From Apoderus coryli (lineage: Eukaryota > Arthropoda > Insecta > Coleoptera > Attelabidae), in the NCBI GenBank assembly GCA_911728435.2, contig OU452201.1, forward strand, positions 23,622,001 to 23,686,000: DNA of 64,000 nucleotides, read 5' to 3'. The notes under the pieces are model-generated. The model had not been told where the DNA came from. It searched no databases and saw only the letters and a program-made list of their open reading frames with translations. The translations under genes and the position numbers were made by a program. The stretch's first letter is position 1. The number at the start of each line of letters is the position of its first letter. Of the stretch, positions 1-11,130 are shown in pieces.

Positions 1-129
1 TATTTAGTACAGTAACAACAGTTATAGCGAGTGACGCAAATCAAAATACTAAAATGGACTTCGTTAGGAAAACCTGCAATTTGGCAAACCCCCACATGTG
101 GCACTCATGACGCAACTCAAAAGTGCCCT

Positions 130-605
130 AAAAAATAGGTTGAAACAAACATGCGGCAGATTTCGGATCAAATGAGTAGACTAAATAATTGATAAACATA
201 AATTAAAACACCTCAAGCGATTATCCATAATCAGACCCAAATTCCTCGCCTAAGCCTTAAGCGGCAATACAGTGCCTTCAATCTTGACCCTAACGCTATC
301 ACTGAGTCTCCGAACATAGACTGGCCTGCCAAACAACATTGCGACGCACTTACTCGGGTTATGTACCAAACCATGTTTTAATGAAATTATATTTAAAATT
401 TCGGTCATCATTAACAATCCGGCAACCAGAATCAATAAAATTTGGGTTGAAAGAGTAGAAGCTGCGTGTCATCCGCATACATCTTCATTGAACTATTCTT
501 AATAAACCTAGGAAACTGTGATGTGTAGAGACTGTACAAAATAGGTCCAAGAATAGATCTCTGTGGCATACCCCTAGAAATTTTGAATGTAGAAGAGACA
601 ATAAA
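130..605 (-). mobile_element. CR1/Jockey-like LINE reverse transcriptase fragment
   Basis: Minus-strand translation from about 580 down shows the reverse-transcriptase block GMPQRSILGPILYSLY, then the catalytic YADDTQL motif near 478-460, a stop, and after a frame change NPSKCVAMLFG, VKIEGTVLPL and ARNLGLIMDNRL, the usual order in CR1/Jockey-type RT domains. The reading is broken by stops and frameshifts and the 5' and 3' parts are missing, so it is a dead fragment. It lies just downstream of the splice donor of the TMTC2-like exon, hence inside an intron of that gene on the same strand. The clade assignment is by eye. Confidence 0.75.
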
Positions 606-639
606 ATACTATAATTGACTATAGAAATATTTAAATTAC

Positions 640-1429
640 CTTTAGCAGGATTAACACTAACCGCACTGGCATAAAGCGCCTCCTCACTTCTCCAGTCTCG
701 ATTCCTAATAACCGTTTTTACACTAAAAGTTAACAACACTACAAAAAAAGTCACGGTTAAAAAGCACCGGTATTTTTTATAGCCATTCCACAATGACGCA
801 GCACCGAATCCTATTAACAAGCATACACCCGCACTCGGTATGTACAAAACACGCTCCGCCACCACGAATCCTACGTAGAAAAGTAAATTTGTTGCTGGCA
901 GAAATGGAAGAACCATGAACGCGAGCGAAATTAATATTGCAGTTTGACTGGAGTTTGTTGGCGGAAATTTTCTTTTCCTCCAGCAGCCACAAATGTCGTT
1001 ATTGTTATTGTTGTTGCTACAGTTTGAAGTATGCAAAACCTCAAACACACTCACGTGGCACACTGTGCAGTCTAATGTACGGTATACATCATTCTTACAT
1101 TTAGGTATATTTACATAATGTACACAAAATGATACTAGGCGAAATAGCGCAACATAAAACACTAATGTCACTATATTACGTCGATCAGTAAATGAAGTGA
1201 TGCGTGGAATTGCGTCCATGCCCCAATCGAAGCTGAGTGTGTTGGGGTATAGTGTCAGCCACAAGTTGAACACTGGCAAATACGCGAACGTTAGGAACCT
1301 GGTGATTAAGTTGGGTTCACGTGCTGCGGGATTGTCTGCTGTGGAGAATTGTGGTGTTCGCGTTTGTAGGCGGAAGAAAAGGATGATTGACAGCGACAAG
1401 GAGAGTATCACGATGCTCTTGCTTTGCTT
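640..1429 (-). CDS. TMTC2: TMTC2-like transmembrane O-mannosyltransferase, internal exon
   Basis: This open stretch of 263 codons is bounded by an acceptor (tgtttcag, AG at 1431-1430) and a donor (AAAG|GTAATT, GT at 639-638), so it is an internal exon and not a whole gene. The translation carries the signatures of the TMTC family: LSFDWGMDAIP at about residues 65-75, FLPATNLLFYVGF and AERVLYIPSAG at about 175-200, several hydrophobic segments, and at the end VIRNRDWRSEEALYASAVSVNPAK, which in family members leads into the TPR repeats. It resembles vertebrate TMTC2 more than TMTC1, 3 or 4. Proteins of this family are multipass ER-membrane O-mannosyltransferases acting on cadherin-type substrates. 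An asparagine run at about residues 139-144 is a local oddity. The TPR exons should lie left of the window and the N-terminal exons to the right; I recognise none of the latter here. Confidence 0.85.
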
Positions 1430-1496
1430 CTGAAACAGTCAAAATATATCATGTATAACGGTTTCAAAATATCATAAAACTTAGTAGATAATAAAA

Positions 1497-1665
1497 AGAA
1501 TTTTTTTTTTGTGGCATAGCGGACAAGATTGTTGGTTTTACCTACACAAGGGAGTTTGTTTAATTTAGCAGGACCTCAGTCTAATTCAGTATAACCAGAC
1601 CGAGGCATGGGTCGACAGATACTGACGAATTCGTTTCGCTCTTATTATCAGCTCGTCAGAGTACC
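1497..1665 (-). mobile_element. Hammerhead-bearing retroposon with poly(A) tail
   Basis: On the minus strand a hammerhead ribozyme core (1665-1618) is followed by about 110 nt of unique sequence and then an uninterrupted A-run (the T-run at 1501-1510 on the plus strand). A self-cleaving 5' end followed by a short body and a poly(A) tail is the layout of a SINE-like retroposon carrying a ribozyme. No protein is encoded and target-site duplications were not resolved. That it was mobilised in trans by a LINE or Penelope-like enzyme is inference. Confidence 0.5.
1618..1665 (-). ncRNA. Hammerhead ribozyme, canonical type I
   Basis: Read on the minus strand: GGTACT (1665-1660), core CTGACGA (1659-1653), stem II GCT...AGC (1652-1638), core GAAA (1637-1634), a self-complementary ACGAATTCGT forming stem III, the cleavage triplet GTC (1626-1624), then AGTATC (1623-1618). 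Stem I pairs GGTACT with AGTATC over 6 bp including one G-T wobble. All conserved core nucleotides are present and cleavage is predicted between 1624 and 1623. Stem II is short (3 bp with a 9-nt loop). It has the most complete core of the hammerheads in this window. Confidence 0.75.
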
Positions 1666-2299
1666 ATAGTCGTTGCCCATCTACAATATGGGCCTGCATT
1701 TAAGTACAGTGAGATATACAACAGTAGATCGATGTAAACCGTACCATCTACATACACATAGTAATGCATATCCCACCATACAGAGCCCGAACAAATTTAA
1801 TGTATAGGTAACACCAGCCTTAAAAATAAAAATAGAAATGAAAGGAAAATAGTGTATACACAAACCGCTAGCAGGAGACCATTTATCCTCCTGCCAGCAT
1901 CACCCAAAATATTTGGGTGTCAGCAACGCATTTATTTATAAAACCTAAAAACTTATTTTATTCAGAACTAGTTTTTAATAATATAGCTTAAATGATTAGT
2001 ATCCTCTACAATTTTACAAACATGTTGATTGGACTAACAGAGTAAAGTAAGATATAAAACAAGAAATAATTGGATAAATATGCAAAATAGAAACTTGTTA
2101 ACCTGAATCCTAGAAGAACAGATAAATTCCTTAACGTGCAGAATTTGCATTTCTAGGTGTTTTTGCTTTAGGCGTTGTTTAAACAAATAAATTAGAATTG
2201 TTTCTTGGTGCAATAGAAAACATAATAATATCTTTTAAGTATTATGCAAATGAAACTAATCAAAATTATTATAATGAGGTATACGATTAATTATTGTAA

Positions 2300-2545
2300 A
2301 AGCCGGGCGTCCGTAGCCTCTACAGCTCGTGAGTTTGAGCTCGAGACGTTATGTGGTGTGCGGTAACCCTTGGATGAGTGACCATTTCTGGGTTCATGAA
2401 ACGGACCAGCCAGGGGTCCATCTGAGTTGCAGAATTAATGGTGGTGACGTTGATAATAGCGTGATAGTAAATGCAGTGTGAAAAGGCACGATAAGTCTGC
2501 AAGGGCTGAAGTACGCCATTCCTGGGCTGCAATCAGAGGTGTGCG
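2300..2545 (+). repeat. 5S-rRNA-like SINE candidate
   Basis: The stretch around 2359-2400 reads GCGGTAACCCTTGGATGAGTGACC followed by a CTGGG-like run, close to the 3' half of eukaryotic 5S rRNA where the internal promoter C box (TTGGATGGGTGACC) sits. Upstream, GTCCGTAGCCTCTAC and GAGCTCGAGACG look like a further promoter-bearing head. The similarity ends about 40 nt after the C box and an unrelated body follows, as in 5S-derived SINEs. It is not a functional 5S gene. No poly(A) or target-site duplication was resolved. Confidence 0.45.
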
Positions 2546-4285
2546 AGTGTAGAATCAAATGGATGTAAAAAATCATTGTTAAAAGAAATATTAGATATTG
2601 TAACTTTTAGCTTGGCTGTGCTATAATTGCTAACGTGCATGTTATGAAAAGAGGAGTTTAAAATTATAAAAAACGATTTAAACATTAGAAAGGAAATTCA
2701 ACTCGAAGCACGCGATACGTAACAACGAGTTGTTGAAAACTAAAAGAATATTATAGTATAAACTTTTTGCAATGTATGAAAATATTTAGCCTACAAAATT
2801 TTGCTGATAAAAATAGAATTTGGAAAATCAGATAAAATAAATTATTCGATATACTAAGAAAAATTTCAGTAATTTGCGCAAATAGAGTAGTACAATTTTA
2901 AATTTTGTTATTACAGGAATAATTAATTGTAATCGCAAATAAAAATCATACTCGATCACAGGAGGAGTACTATTTATAGTAAGATGACATTTTCCACGAA
3001 CTTTAAAAACTTTGAGATTTTATCATCATCATCAGGAAAGGTTTTGCGTGGTACCTACTGAGCATTGATAAAAAAAATATTTCCCAAATGTTGTGAACCA
3101 TAACTGATTGAAAATATATTCATAATATTTTCTACTTCTAGGCATCATATTGTAGTTGAGTTTAGCATCTGTCTAAAATATTTGATAATATGCGAATTCC
3201 GCCATTTTTGATCTGATGTGTGTAGCGGACGACAATGTATATATGATTGGACGAATAACTGCCAATTCCGGAAGTTCAATGTACTTGTAGGTATGTAAAC
3301 TTTAGGTGTCTACTACGAAAAGACTCATTGAGCCCACAAAGCGTTTTAGGTTTCTCACCGCTTGTTGATAATGAAGTGACGGACAGGTATTACCTCGATA
3401 CCCTCATATTATCATCATCATTCACTCGCTAACAAGTATAAAATTATGTTGTGAATCCTAAGCTGGCTAAACATACCGATCCTAGATCCACAAATTTTGT
3501 CACAACACTGACACACCCAATCACCAACATTTGGTGACGTTTGGCCTTCTCCTTCGTTGAAATACGCTTGTGCGTGATATTTTTTTAACGGTGGTAATGC
3601 TGCTGTACATCAGCAATCACACGACCCCTGACAGAAGAAATCCGACCCAATAGCATAGTATCTACGATGATTGGAGAATCCAGCACAGCTACAATCTATC
3701 GCTGGGGTGTCAAAAGATGCATGCGTAAGATGGTGGGTTCGCATCCTAGAAGACACACTTAAGGGCGTGGGATGAAGGCCTTCTTGTCCGACGTATAACA
3801 CCCTGATATATAACTGTATTTAAACCAACAGGGGAATTCTTTATTCCGTCTTAGTTGTGGTTTCTTTAGATCAAACCCTATGACTTCATTGATAATTTTA
3901 CCCACCAATTGCGAGATTTTGAACCAAGTTGGTGAAAAATCTATTTCTTTAAAGCTCATTATTTGGGTGTTTCGCCACTACTTAAAATTCTAAATACTAA
4001 TAATAAAAGCCACTGCGTGATTGAAAAAAAATGTAAACTTAATATAAACAAAAACAAATTAAAAAAATTAACTTTGTGCAGTCCTAACATTTCAGGAACC
4101 AATATGTTGCCATCGTCGGAGGATACGTAGAATATTAGATAGTAGGGAAATACACAAATAATGGGTTTTAAGCTATTCGCAATTTTTTATTTGTATGATT
4201 GTTAGCGCTATTCAAATTTAACCTAACGTATGTGAGAATGACTTAAGAACTGACCAAAGTCACACATCAATACCAATGCGAGATA
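2546..4285. other. Stretch with no recognised gene
   Basis: AT-rich noncoding sequence. A CTGATGATG at about 3024-3040 (minus) has no matching GAAA arm. A short minus ORF at 3610-3801 and another at 3759-3959 show no family signature. I see nothing else here. Confidence 0.5.
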
Positions 4286-4435
4286 TTATGGAAAAGCTTC
4301 AGACGAAACATAACTTTCAAACTGTTATAAGCTCTCTTCATAAATGTTGGAAATTTGAATCACATAGTCTACCGATCACCACTGATGAGTTGAGGTTCAC
4401 GTCTGGTGAAAGCAGGGTGAGTCAAATTTCCAATA
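4286..4435 (+). repeat. Decayed copy of a hammerhead-bearing repeat
   Basis: Aligns by eye with the reverse complement of 29290-29410: both run AAATGTTGGAAATTT, a CAC-rich segment, CCGATCACCACTGATGAGTTG, then TCTGGTGAAAGC and CAAATTTCCAA. Here the core CTGATGA is present at 4382-4388, but the second core box GAAAC and most of stem III are deleted between GTTCACG and TCTGG. The ribozyme is therefore broken, although the stem I arms CACCA and TGGTG remain. The short ORF crossing it (4276-4467) is a by-product. Confidence 0.6.
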
Positions 4436-6180
4436 TAATTAATATTGTTACTTTACGTATATGGTGAACTTGTGGTAAAACGTGTCTTTCAATATTACTG
4501 ATAAAAACCCAACCCATTTATTTCAGATTTTTATAAATTTCTTAACATAACTGTAAATGCTAGACCATGACCACATCATACGTACAGCAGAATGACTGTA
4601 TTGTCGGCAGTGGAAAAGTTTGAGCTACGTGACCTTGATTTCAGCTGCAGTGCGTATGTACTCGAAAAACCACCTGGGCGAATGGATTCATAGACTGCTA
4701 ATAATATGCGCAGAAGCATACACTCGTAAGTTTGATTTTGGGCAGAGTGATTCTGCTGTCTGTATGCTGTGCCCTGACTCTATACGAAAACATAATATAC
4801 GCATCGTTTGAACCCAGCAAAGAAGGTACATTAAAGTTATATCGATAAAACTGTGATTCGCAAGTCCTTAAAAAACTGTAATAATATAATCATAATAATA
4901 ATATACGCCTTTAATAGTCTAGTCCAGTGACCATTCACACTTAACCTTTCGTTTACAAAGATAAAAAATAACACAAATAATAAGAATAATAGTAACAATG
5001 CAGAGATTTCATGAAATAAACATATATAATATATATATAAATAAAAAAAAAAAGAAGAAACCTATGTTATAGTTCGAGAAGGATTAATTTCAAAAATCAG
5101 AGAAAATGATGTTGATTTTCCTGCTGCGAGAGTAGGTGTTGCTCGAGGCGTGGTTTAAAGTGCTTTCCGTTTAACAATTTAAGCTTCATGAAATTGAATA
5201 GGCCGTTAAAGAGAGAGTTACGGCATTGTAGGTAAAACTCTGTTTAACTATCCAGTTAACTTTAAAACGTTTACTAAATAAATAATATTTAGGCACTTCC
5301 CATTTTTCATTGCGACATTATTCCTATAAAATACAAATATACCTACATAATTTTTTTAAATGTGCGCATAGTATGTAATATAAATTTCTTGTAAACCCGA
5401 CATTTAGAATTATATAATATTTCAGTCCACTTACAAGTTTTAGATGCTTTATTAAAATTTCATCCCTATCCCTATTGTATTATCATTTTCCATTAAATTA
5501 GTTAATGCTAAAATCTGAAAAATAAATCTGCTTACCTAATATTCAATATTCAATAGAGTAGGTATGTGTTTGGAGAAAAGTCTATTCAACCACATTATTA
5601 TAGGGAGCTTTTATGCATAAATCATTACATATTAACAATGCTCTTTGTGGAATGTAAAATCAATATGAGCTCATATAATATAACGTATATGTACATTAGA
5701 TTATTAAAATCGGTTAATATCAACTCTTTGTGCTGGTATATGGGCATTCATGTTTTGATATACCATACACTGCTAGGTATCTACAATGACTTGATATACA
5801 AGATAACGTAAATAGCCTATTGTTTTTCATGCTGCATAGTTTTTTTTTGTTTTATTAGAAGAGAGGTATGTATAAAATCTATGAATTATTTGAGCCGAAA
5901 TATCTTAGATTCTTTATTTTCTATTTTAACATTTTTCCTCAAGCTGTCGAAAGTATGGGACAACAATAAATGTTATTTATCATTCTGAATGTATTCTTCC
6001 ACGATAGCGCCTAAACGCTTTGACCAATTGAGCTAAATTTTGGTGTATGAGTTTGGGGGAGGCCTATAGGATAAACCCATTAGTTTTTGGTTGAAATCGC
6101 TTTACACAACCGCCAAATTTTCAAATAGCAGTAGGGGTTGATACATCCTTTTAAAGCATTTTTTATCTGCTTTACACCGA
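4436..6180. other. Stretch with no recognised gene
   Basis: Noncoding AT-rich DNA with a TA-rich simple repeat near 5022-5055. Short ORFs at 4620-4811 and 5566-5811 have no recognisable domain. Sequence around 6000-6180 may belong to the tRNA-like repeat that follows. Confidence 0.5.
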
Positions 6181-6478
6181 TAGGTCACATTTCATATTTG
6201 CCACCACAATTCTCGAGAAATTTGCGTTTAAAATTTCACCAGGTAGGAAGTTGGAACCTACGGTATTAGAATATCATACAGTATAGGGAACTTTGGCGTC
6301 CGCGTCGCATGCGGAAGGTTCTGGGTTCGAATCCCAGCTCTGGCAATATTTTTTTTTCTAATTTTTGAATAAAGTAGTTAGGTTTTTACGTTAGTTTATT
6401 GGAAATAATGAAAATAATACAATTATTCTAATAATTATTATTAAAATTCTGTTTCGTTACACAGGTAATATATTTTAC
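6181..6478 (+). repeat. tRNA-like interspersed repeat, copy 1
   Basis: It contains a tRNA 3' half: anticodon stem TCCGC/GCGGA (6299-6303, 6311-6315) with 7-nt loop GTCGCAT (anticodon position CGC), a variable loop, and a perfect T-arm CTGGG-TTCGAAT-CCCAG (6321-6337), which includes a Pol III B box. A T-run follows at about 6350. The 5' acceptor strand does not pair with the 3' strand CTCTGGCA, so this is a tRNA-derived repeat rather than a working tRNA. The tail (GTTAGTTTATTGGAAATAATG...) recurs in copy 2 and in a copy at 18.9-19.3 kb. Confidence 0.6.
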
Positions 6479-6880
6479 TTGTGAGTGCGCTTAAAAAAAT
6501 TGAGATAAAGACAGATATAACCCTTTTAAAGTACCTTGAGACGATTTCACCAGTTAGGTAGTTGGAACATATATTATTGCAATTGAAATACAATATTTCT
6601 GAACAGGTTTCCGTAACGTCATCATCGATAGAGCGTTCGCTTCGGATAACCTTCATGGGTTTGAATCCCAGCCCTGGCAATACTTTTTTTTCTGATTTTT
6701 GAATAATTAGTTTGTTAAGTCAGTTTATTGGAAATAATGAAAATAATACAATTATAATAATTAATAAAATTCTGGTTCGTTACGCAGGTCATATATTTTT
6801 GATTATATTATTATAACTTGTCGGGGAGTTTTGGGGTGACACAACCGATATTTTTAGAAAAACGGTCAGACATATTATAC
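6479..6880 (+). repeat. tRNA-like interspersed repeat, copy 2
   Basis: Directly follows copy 1. It starts with GTGAGTGCGCTTAAAAAAATT, continues with a degenerate tRNA-like part whose T-arm (TGGGTTTGAATCCCA, about 6656-6670) is well kept, then a T-run and the same 3' body as copy 1. It ends with GTCGGGGAGTTTTGGGGTGAC near 6817-6840. The two copies therefore form a tandem pair. The minus ORF at 6441-6680 is a shadow of this repeat. Confidence 0.55.
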
Positions 6881-8800
6881 ATTTTTATTTTTGCTGCCGG
6901 TTTTTTTTTGCTACATGTATACAGGGTGATCCAAAAGACACTACCACAAGCATCAATATTTCTAATAGAAACGCTTATTTTTTAATTCGTTTTTGAACTC
7001 TACAACGGGTTTTAAGTACGTAACAACTTCTATATCTAAATTCAACCGTTATTGGGAATCCTTCCATTGAACATACAAAAAATCACGAATAATAAAAATC
7101 AGTCAATCAACGCCACAACTCATAAATTAAGTTTTTAAATTTGTAACCATTCCTTTTTTGAAAATAGACAAGTCGATCTCATAACATTTCAGATAACGTT
7201 TATAACTAGTAATTTCGCTCTATTCTGTAATATTTTCGGATTTATTTATTTGGATTTTAGATAGCGCCATAGATAACAATCTAGTTGGCCATTCGATAAA
7301 TTTTTCTCTTCCGATCTATCTATCTGGGAAAATATTGTGAAGGTAATCTTGTTGTGTTCACGAATATTGTGATAATCATTAAAAAAATTTGAGGCCCTAT
7401 AGCCATTACCACAGGAAAAATAAAAATCAACGTGTCTGAGCTGTCTGTCTATAATTAATTTATAAACATTCATTAATCATAATAATCATAATATAGCATT
7501 GAAGTAAGAAATATATAAACTACAAATTTTCTATAGTTGAGTTTCTGTCAAAGCCACTCCTTGCATGTAAAGTAAAATAAGTACAAGTAAGTAGCTTTAT
7601 TTCGATTTTGTACGAATCACTGCAGATGAAATCTGATGAACTGTAAGCTTTGATTAAAATTTATTTTGGGAAGTTCAACTTATAATTTTATATATCCCAA
7701 TCTATCAAATCCACTTTCAAATGAACTGTTTCTTACAGTTCTTTAAGTTTGTGCTATTATTTATATAACCAATTTTGTTATTTTCAGAGAGATTCACTCT
7801 TAGCAGCGTTTTCAATGTTATATTGCGCAGTGGAACTGCTCATACTTCATTATGCTTATTGGTCTCCAATGCCCATAGCACCGGCTATCTGCCTAAACAT
7901 AATGAGGTCATCCAGTACGATTTGATAAACAGTTTCAATGTCTTTGACGTTGCTTGCAATAGACATTCCGAATATGCATCATCAGCTAATCCGATACAAC
8001 AAAGGTTAATTTAAATTGTCCGCCTTGTCACTGTGGCGATTAGACAAATGAATAGGGTCCTCGTAAACATCATACACCGCAGTTGTGAAGTAGTAGAATA
8101 ATCTAATCGCGACTGCCATTCGCGCATCTTTTACAAAACCCTCGATTTATGTACTTGCTATTGGATAAACTGTTATGTTCTTGATGCTTATATTATATTG
8201 ACAATAATAATTTAATTTTGAAGAAAAATTCTCTCAAGCTACAGAGCTGAACCGAATTAAACAGATCAGAAGATGTTAGATATTCGTTATTCACATTACG
8301 CTAATGTCCAACTTCAAAGCATGAAAAGACTATGCAGATGCACCGAACACACCAGCAGAAGAATCAGATAAAACTAAGGGAATTAAAGAAATGGTTACAC
8401 TCAAAATCTAGTTAGTGTTATGGGATCATTTACGAATTTATTTATTTCTAAAATTTCAATCACGTTAAGCTGTGTTCCTTTAGCACATAGATACAGCATT
8501 TCTACGTTTCAATATTAAAAGTATGATTATTATTAATTATATGGTTCGAAAATTATGGAGAATTTTCTCTTTAGACACTGGCAGATCTGCGAGCTTCGTT
8601 AATAATGTTATTATATTCCTTTAGCATAGAAATCATCACGCACCTACCATTTTGACCTCCATACCTAGCGCCGCAACTTCGTGTACACAAGTTGGTAGGT
8701 AAACACTCGGTTTTTGAGTCCAGGAAACCCCGTCCTTAGCATCCAATGCATTTGTGGAAAATCTAGTATGGAAAACTTGGTGAATATTATATTTCTTGTG
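6881..8800. other. Stretch with no recognised gene
   Basis: Mostly noncoding. ATACAGGGTGATCC at about 6920 is one end of a CACCCTGTATA-type inverted-repeat element whose other end I did not find. An ORF at 7775-8014 (plus) and one at 8636-8851 (minus) have no recognisable family. Confidence 0.5.
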
Positions 8801-8804
8801 AAGA

Positions 8805-9240
8805 GTCAAAGGTGATGGATGAATCAATATAACTAATGGACTGAAGTCCACCAGCTATTCTTACTTTAGCTACTAATATATTACCATGAATATATTTAAC
8901 AATGTTAAAAAGATGACGATATAAAGCCTGACTGACTGTCAAGTTCCAAGGTATTCTGACACCTGTATACCTGTCCTTACGATATACAGATAATTCCAGT
9001 TTGTTTGGAACCCTTGTACCTCTGATATCAAGAAAATGTAGACTATTGTGCTGTTCGAACCTTACTGTGAATGAAATTCTATTATGGAGAATGTTGAGGA
9101 ACGATTATTCACCTTACTAGTTGTGCCATTAAAAATTCCCAGGACGTCATCGATGTATAGAAAATATGCCAAAAACTTCAGGTGAAAGATGGATGCTAAT
9201 TCTTTGGACGGAGTACCAAGCAGTTTAAATGTATTAAGAG
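8805..9240 (-). mobile_element. Penelope-like element reverse transcriptase remnant
   Basis: Minus-strand translation, over two or three frames, gives LGTPSKELASIFHLKFLAYF, the catalytic-type YIDDVLGIFN (about 9165-9140), then IQFTVRFEQHNSLHFLDIRGTR and LSVYRKDRYTGVR, a row of blocks typical of Penelope-like RTs (YxDD, ...FLD..., ...VYRKPTHT...). Stops and frameshifts show it is dead. It has no recognisable GIY-YIG part and is separate from the younger element at 52-54 kb. Confidence 0.65.
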
Positions 9241-10090
9241 TTCAATTTTCGAGACTTCACAACCCGAGTACCGCACAACTCTAATGTATATTATTTATGA
9301 CATCAGTAATTGCCAAAAAACCTAATTCTTATATTTTAATATATTGTTAATTCCAGTTTAATTTAATAATTAATTTTATCAATAAAGAGAAGCCAAAGAA
9401 TTGTACCTTAAAATTGGTTGAATCAAGAAAGCTACCGGCTTTCCAATGAAGGAAAAACCTATAAAACTCGTAAACTTGTCTTATTTAGTGGCTGACTTTT
9501 CCACAAACTTGCGAGAAAGAGAAAAAAGTCAATTATTTAATGGAGTTCTTTTTGTTTTCTTCCAACTCTAATGCAGTACATACGGTTAGAAAGTTGTGAA
9601 ATATTCTTAACGTTAGCAAGTTAATCAAAATTTAATCATCGGTGTTCGTATCTAGGAATTAAATATTTGTTTCAACTAGAAATTATAGCAGAGCGGGACA
9701 GTAATTCATAAATAGAGAAAATTGAATGACGGGGGTCGTTTCTGCAACTATAAAACAATCACAGACTACTGTTTATTCTACTATAATCTGGTATTAAAGT
9801 ATTTAGAAATTAAAGTGAAAATTGGTAAGTTTATCCAAAGTATACAGAATGATTTTTGTTGAGCGTCTATTAAAAGTTTTCGACCTTGAACACTGTAGGC
9901 GGTTATTGTCGCGCATTTACATTCTGTATGACTACCAATAATTATCGTATATTTAGATTAACTGTACACTGAATTAATATTTCATTGTTTTACATCCAAT
10001 CAATAAAGACCATTACTATTATTCCAAAAGACTCGATTCGAATTACCACTTGTTCCAAACATATTTATTGAAATGTCAATAAAAAAAAGT
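9241..10090. other. Stretch with no recognised gene
   Basis: Noncoding. CAATAAAGACCATTACTATTATT near 9998-10022 looks like a LINE 3' end in the plus direction, but I cannot link it to a body. Confidence 0.4.
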
Positions 10091-10094
10091 AGTT

Positions 10095-11130
10095 GGAAGT
10101 AGCTTAAGAGGCTCTAGGTTATTTGACTGTCTTTCGCATGAAATTATTTTAAGTAAACTTCCGCAATATGGCGTTAGCGCAAATGCTCTTAACTTCATTA
10201 AATCTTACTTGAGTGATCGTCAACAGGTGGACTATCTGGGGGAGAGATCGGACATGCGCTATGTGACATCTGGCGTGCACCTGGGCTCAATTCTGGCACC
10301 TCTCCTATTTATTCAATATATCAACCGATTTCCATCTCATCTTAAGATGGGATTCCAGGCTTCCACCGGTTTTAATAACCTAATTCAGACCTGGGTATTG
10401 TTGAATTGGTTTGCATTTAATGGCCTGTGTCTTAATAAAACCAAGACAGCGAGGATGGATTCAACACTGAATCAAGTTTCTTAGACCCACGATTAACATT
10501 GCGGTATCAAATTGATCGCCTTTCTAAAATATTGTCCAATGTGGTGTATTTATTAAGGAAACTTTCACTCGTTTGTTTTTGGAATCTCTTGTGTACTGCA
10601 TACATAGGTTATTTTCAGGGTCTGATTGGTTATAGCATACTGTTCTGGGGCAATGCGTCGCAATGGCAGAAGACCTTTAAGATTAAAGAAATGGCAGTGC
10701 GTGTGATATTTAGGGCCAAATATAAAGAGTTTTTTGAACAGAGGCTTGCACTCTGTTCAAAAAACCGAACATTTTAACTGTTCCTGCTCTTTTTGTTTTT
10801 TAGACTATTCTCCACGCAAGGGAAAATTTAAAATCTGCTGCAACGCATAAGGATCTTCATGCTTATAACACACGAAAAATAAATACAATTTGGGTCTTCC
10901 CCAGAACAGATTAGCGCTGACTGACAGACAGTTTGATGTTATGGCTGTTAGGTTTTATAATCAATCACCTCTCTCGCCAAATGAAAGAAATGTTAAACAA
11001 TAAAGAATTTAAATCTGAGCTAAAAAAGCTGCTGATTGTAATTATATCGTACACCTATGCTGACTATCTCAACTACAGTTTTTAAATCAATCTTTAATGT
11101 ACTTTACTTTTTGTGTTGTGGGTGTTCTGG
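10095..11130 (+). mobile_element. LINE reverse transcriptase fragment (CR1/Jockey-like)
   Basis: Plus-strand reading in shifting frames gives DCLSHEIILSKLPQYGV, FIKSYLSDRQQV, TSGVHLGSILAPLLFIQYIN (the block before the YADD), WFAFNGLCLNKTKTA, then IDRLSKILSNVVYLLRKL, a GYSILFWG block, MAVRVIFRAKYKE and finally HAYNTRK and QFDVMAVRFYNQSPLS, which is the usual C-terminal order of this LINE type. The YADD motif itself is deleted. Two open pieces (10209-10484, 10499-10777) are separated by frameshifts. An exact 15-bp inverted repeat lies at 10729-10743 and 10751-10765. Confidence 0.75.

Noticed and set aside
3024..3045. CTGATGATGATG on the minus strand as a hammerhead
   Set aside because: Simple ATG/CAT repeat without a partner box.
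6285..6345. tRNA-Ala(CGC) gene
   Set aside because: The anticodon arm and T-arm fold, but the 5' acceptor strand does not pair with CTCTGGCA and the D-arm is poor; the same sequence is part of a dispersed repeat.
7775..8014. Protein-coding ORF of 79 codons
   Set aside because: No domain, no splice context, and AT-rich DNA of this length yields such ORFs by chance.
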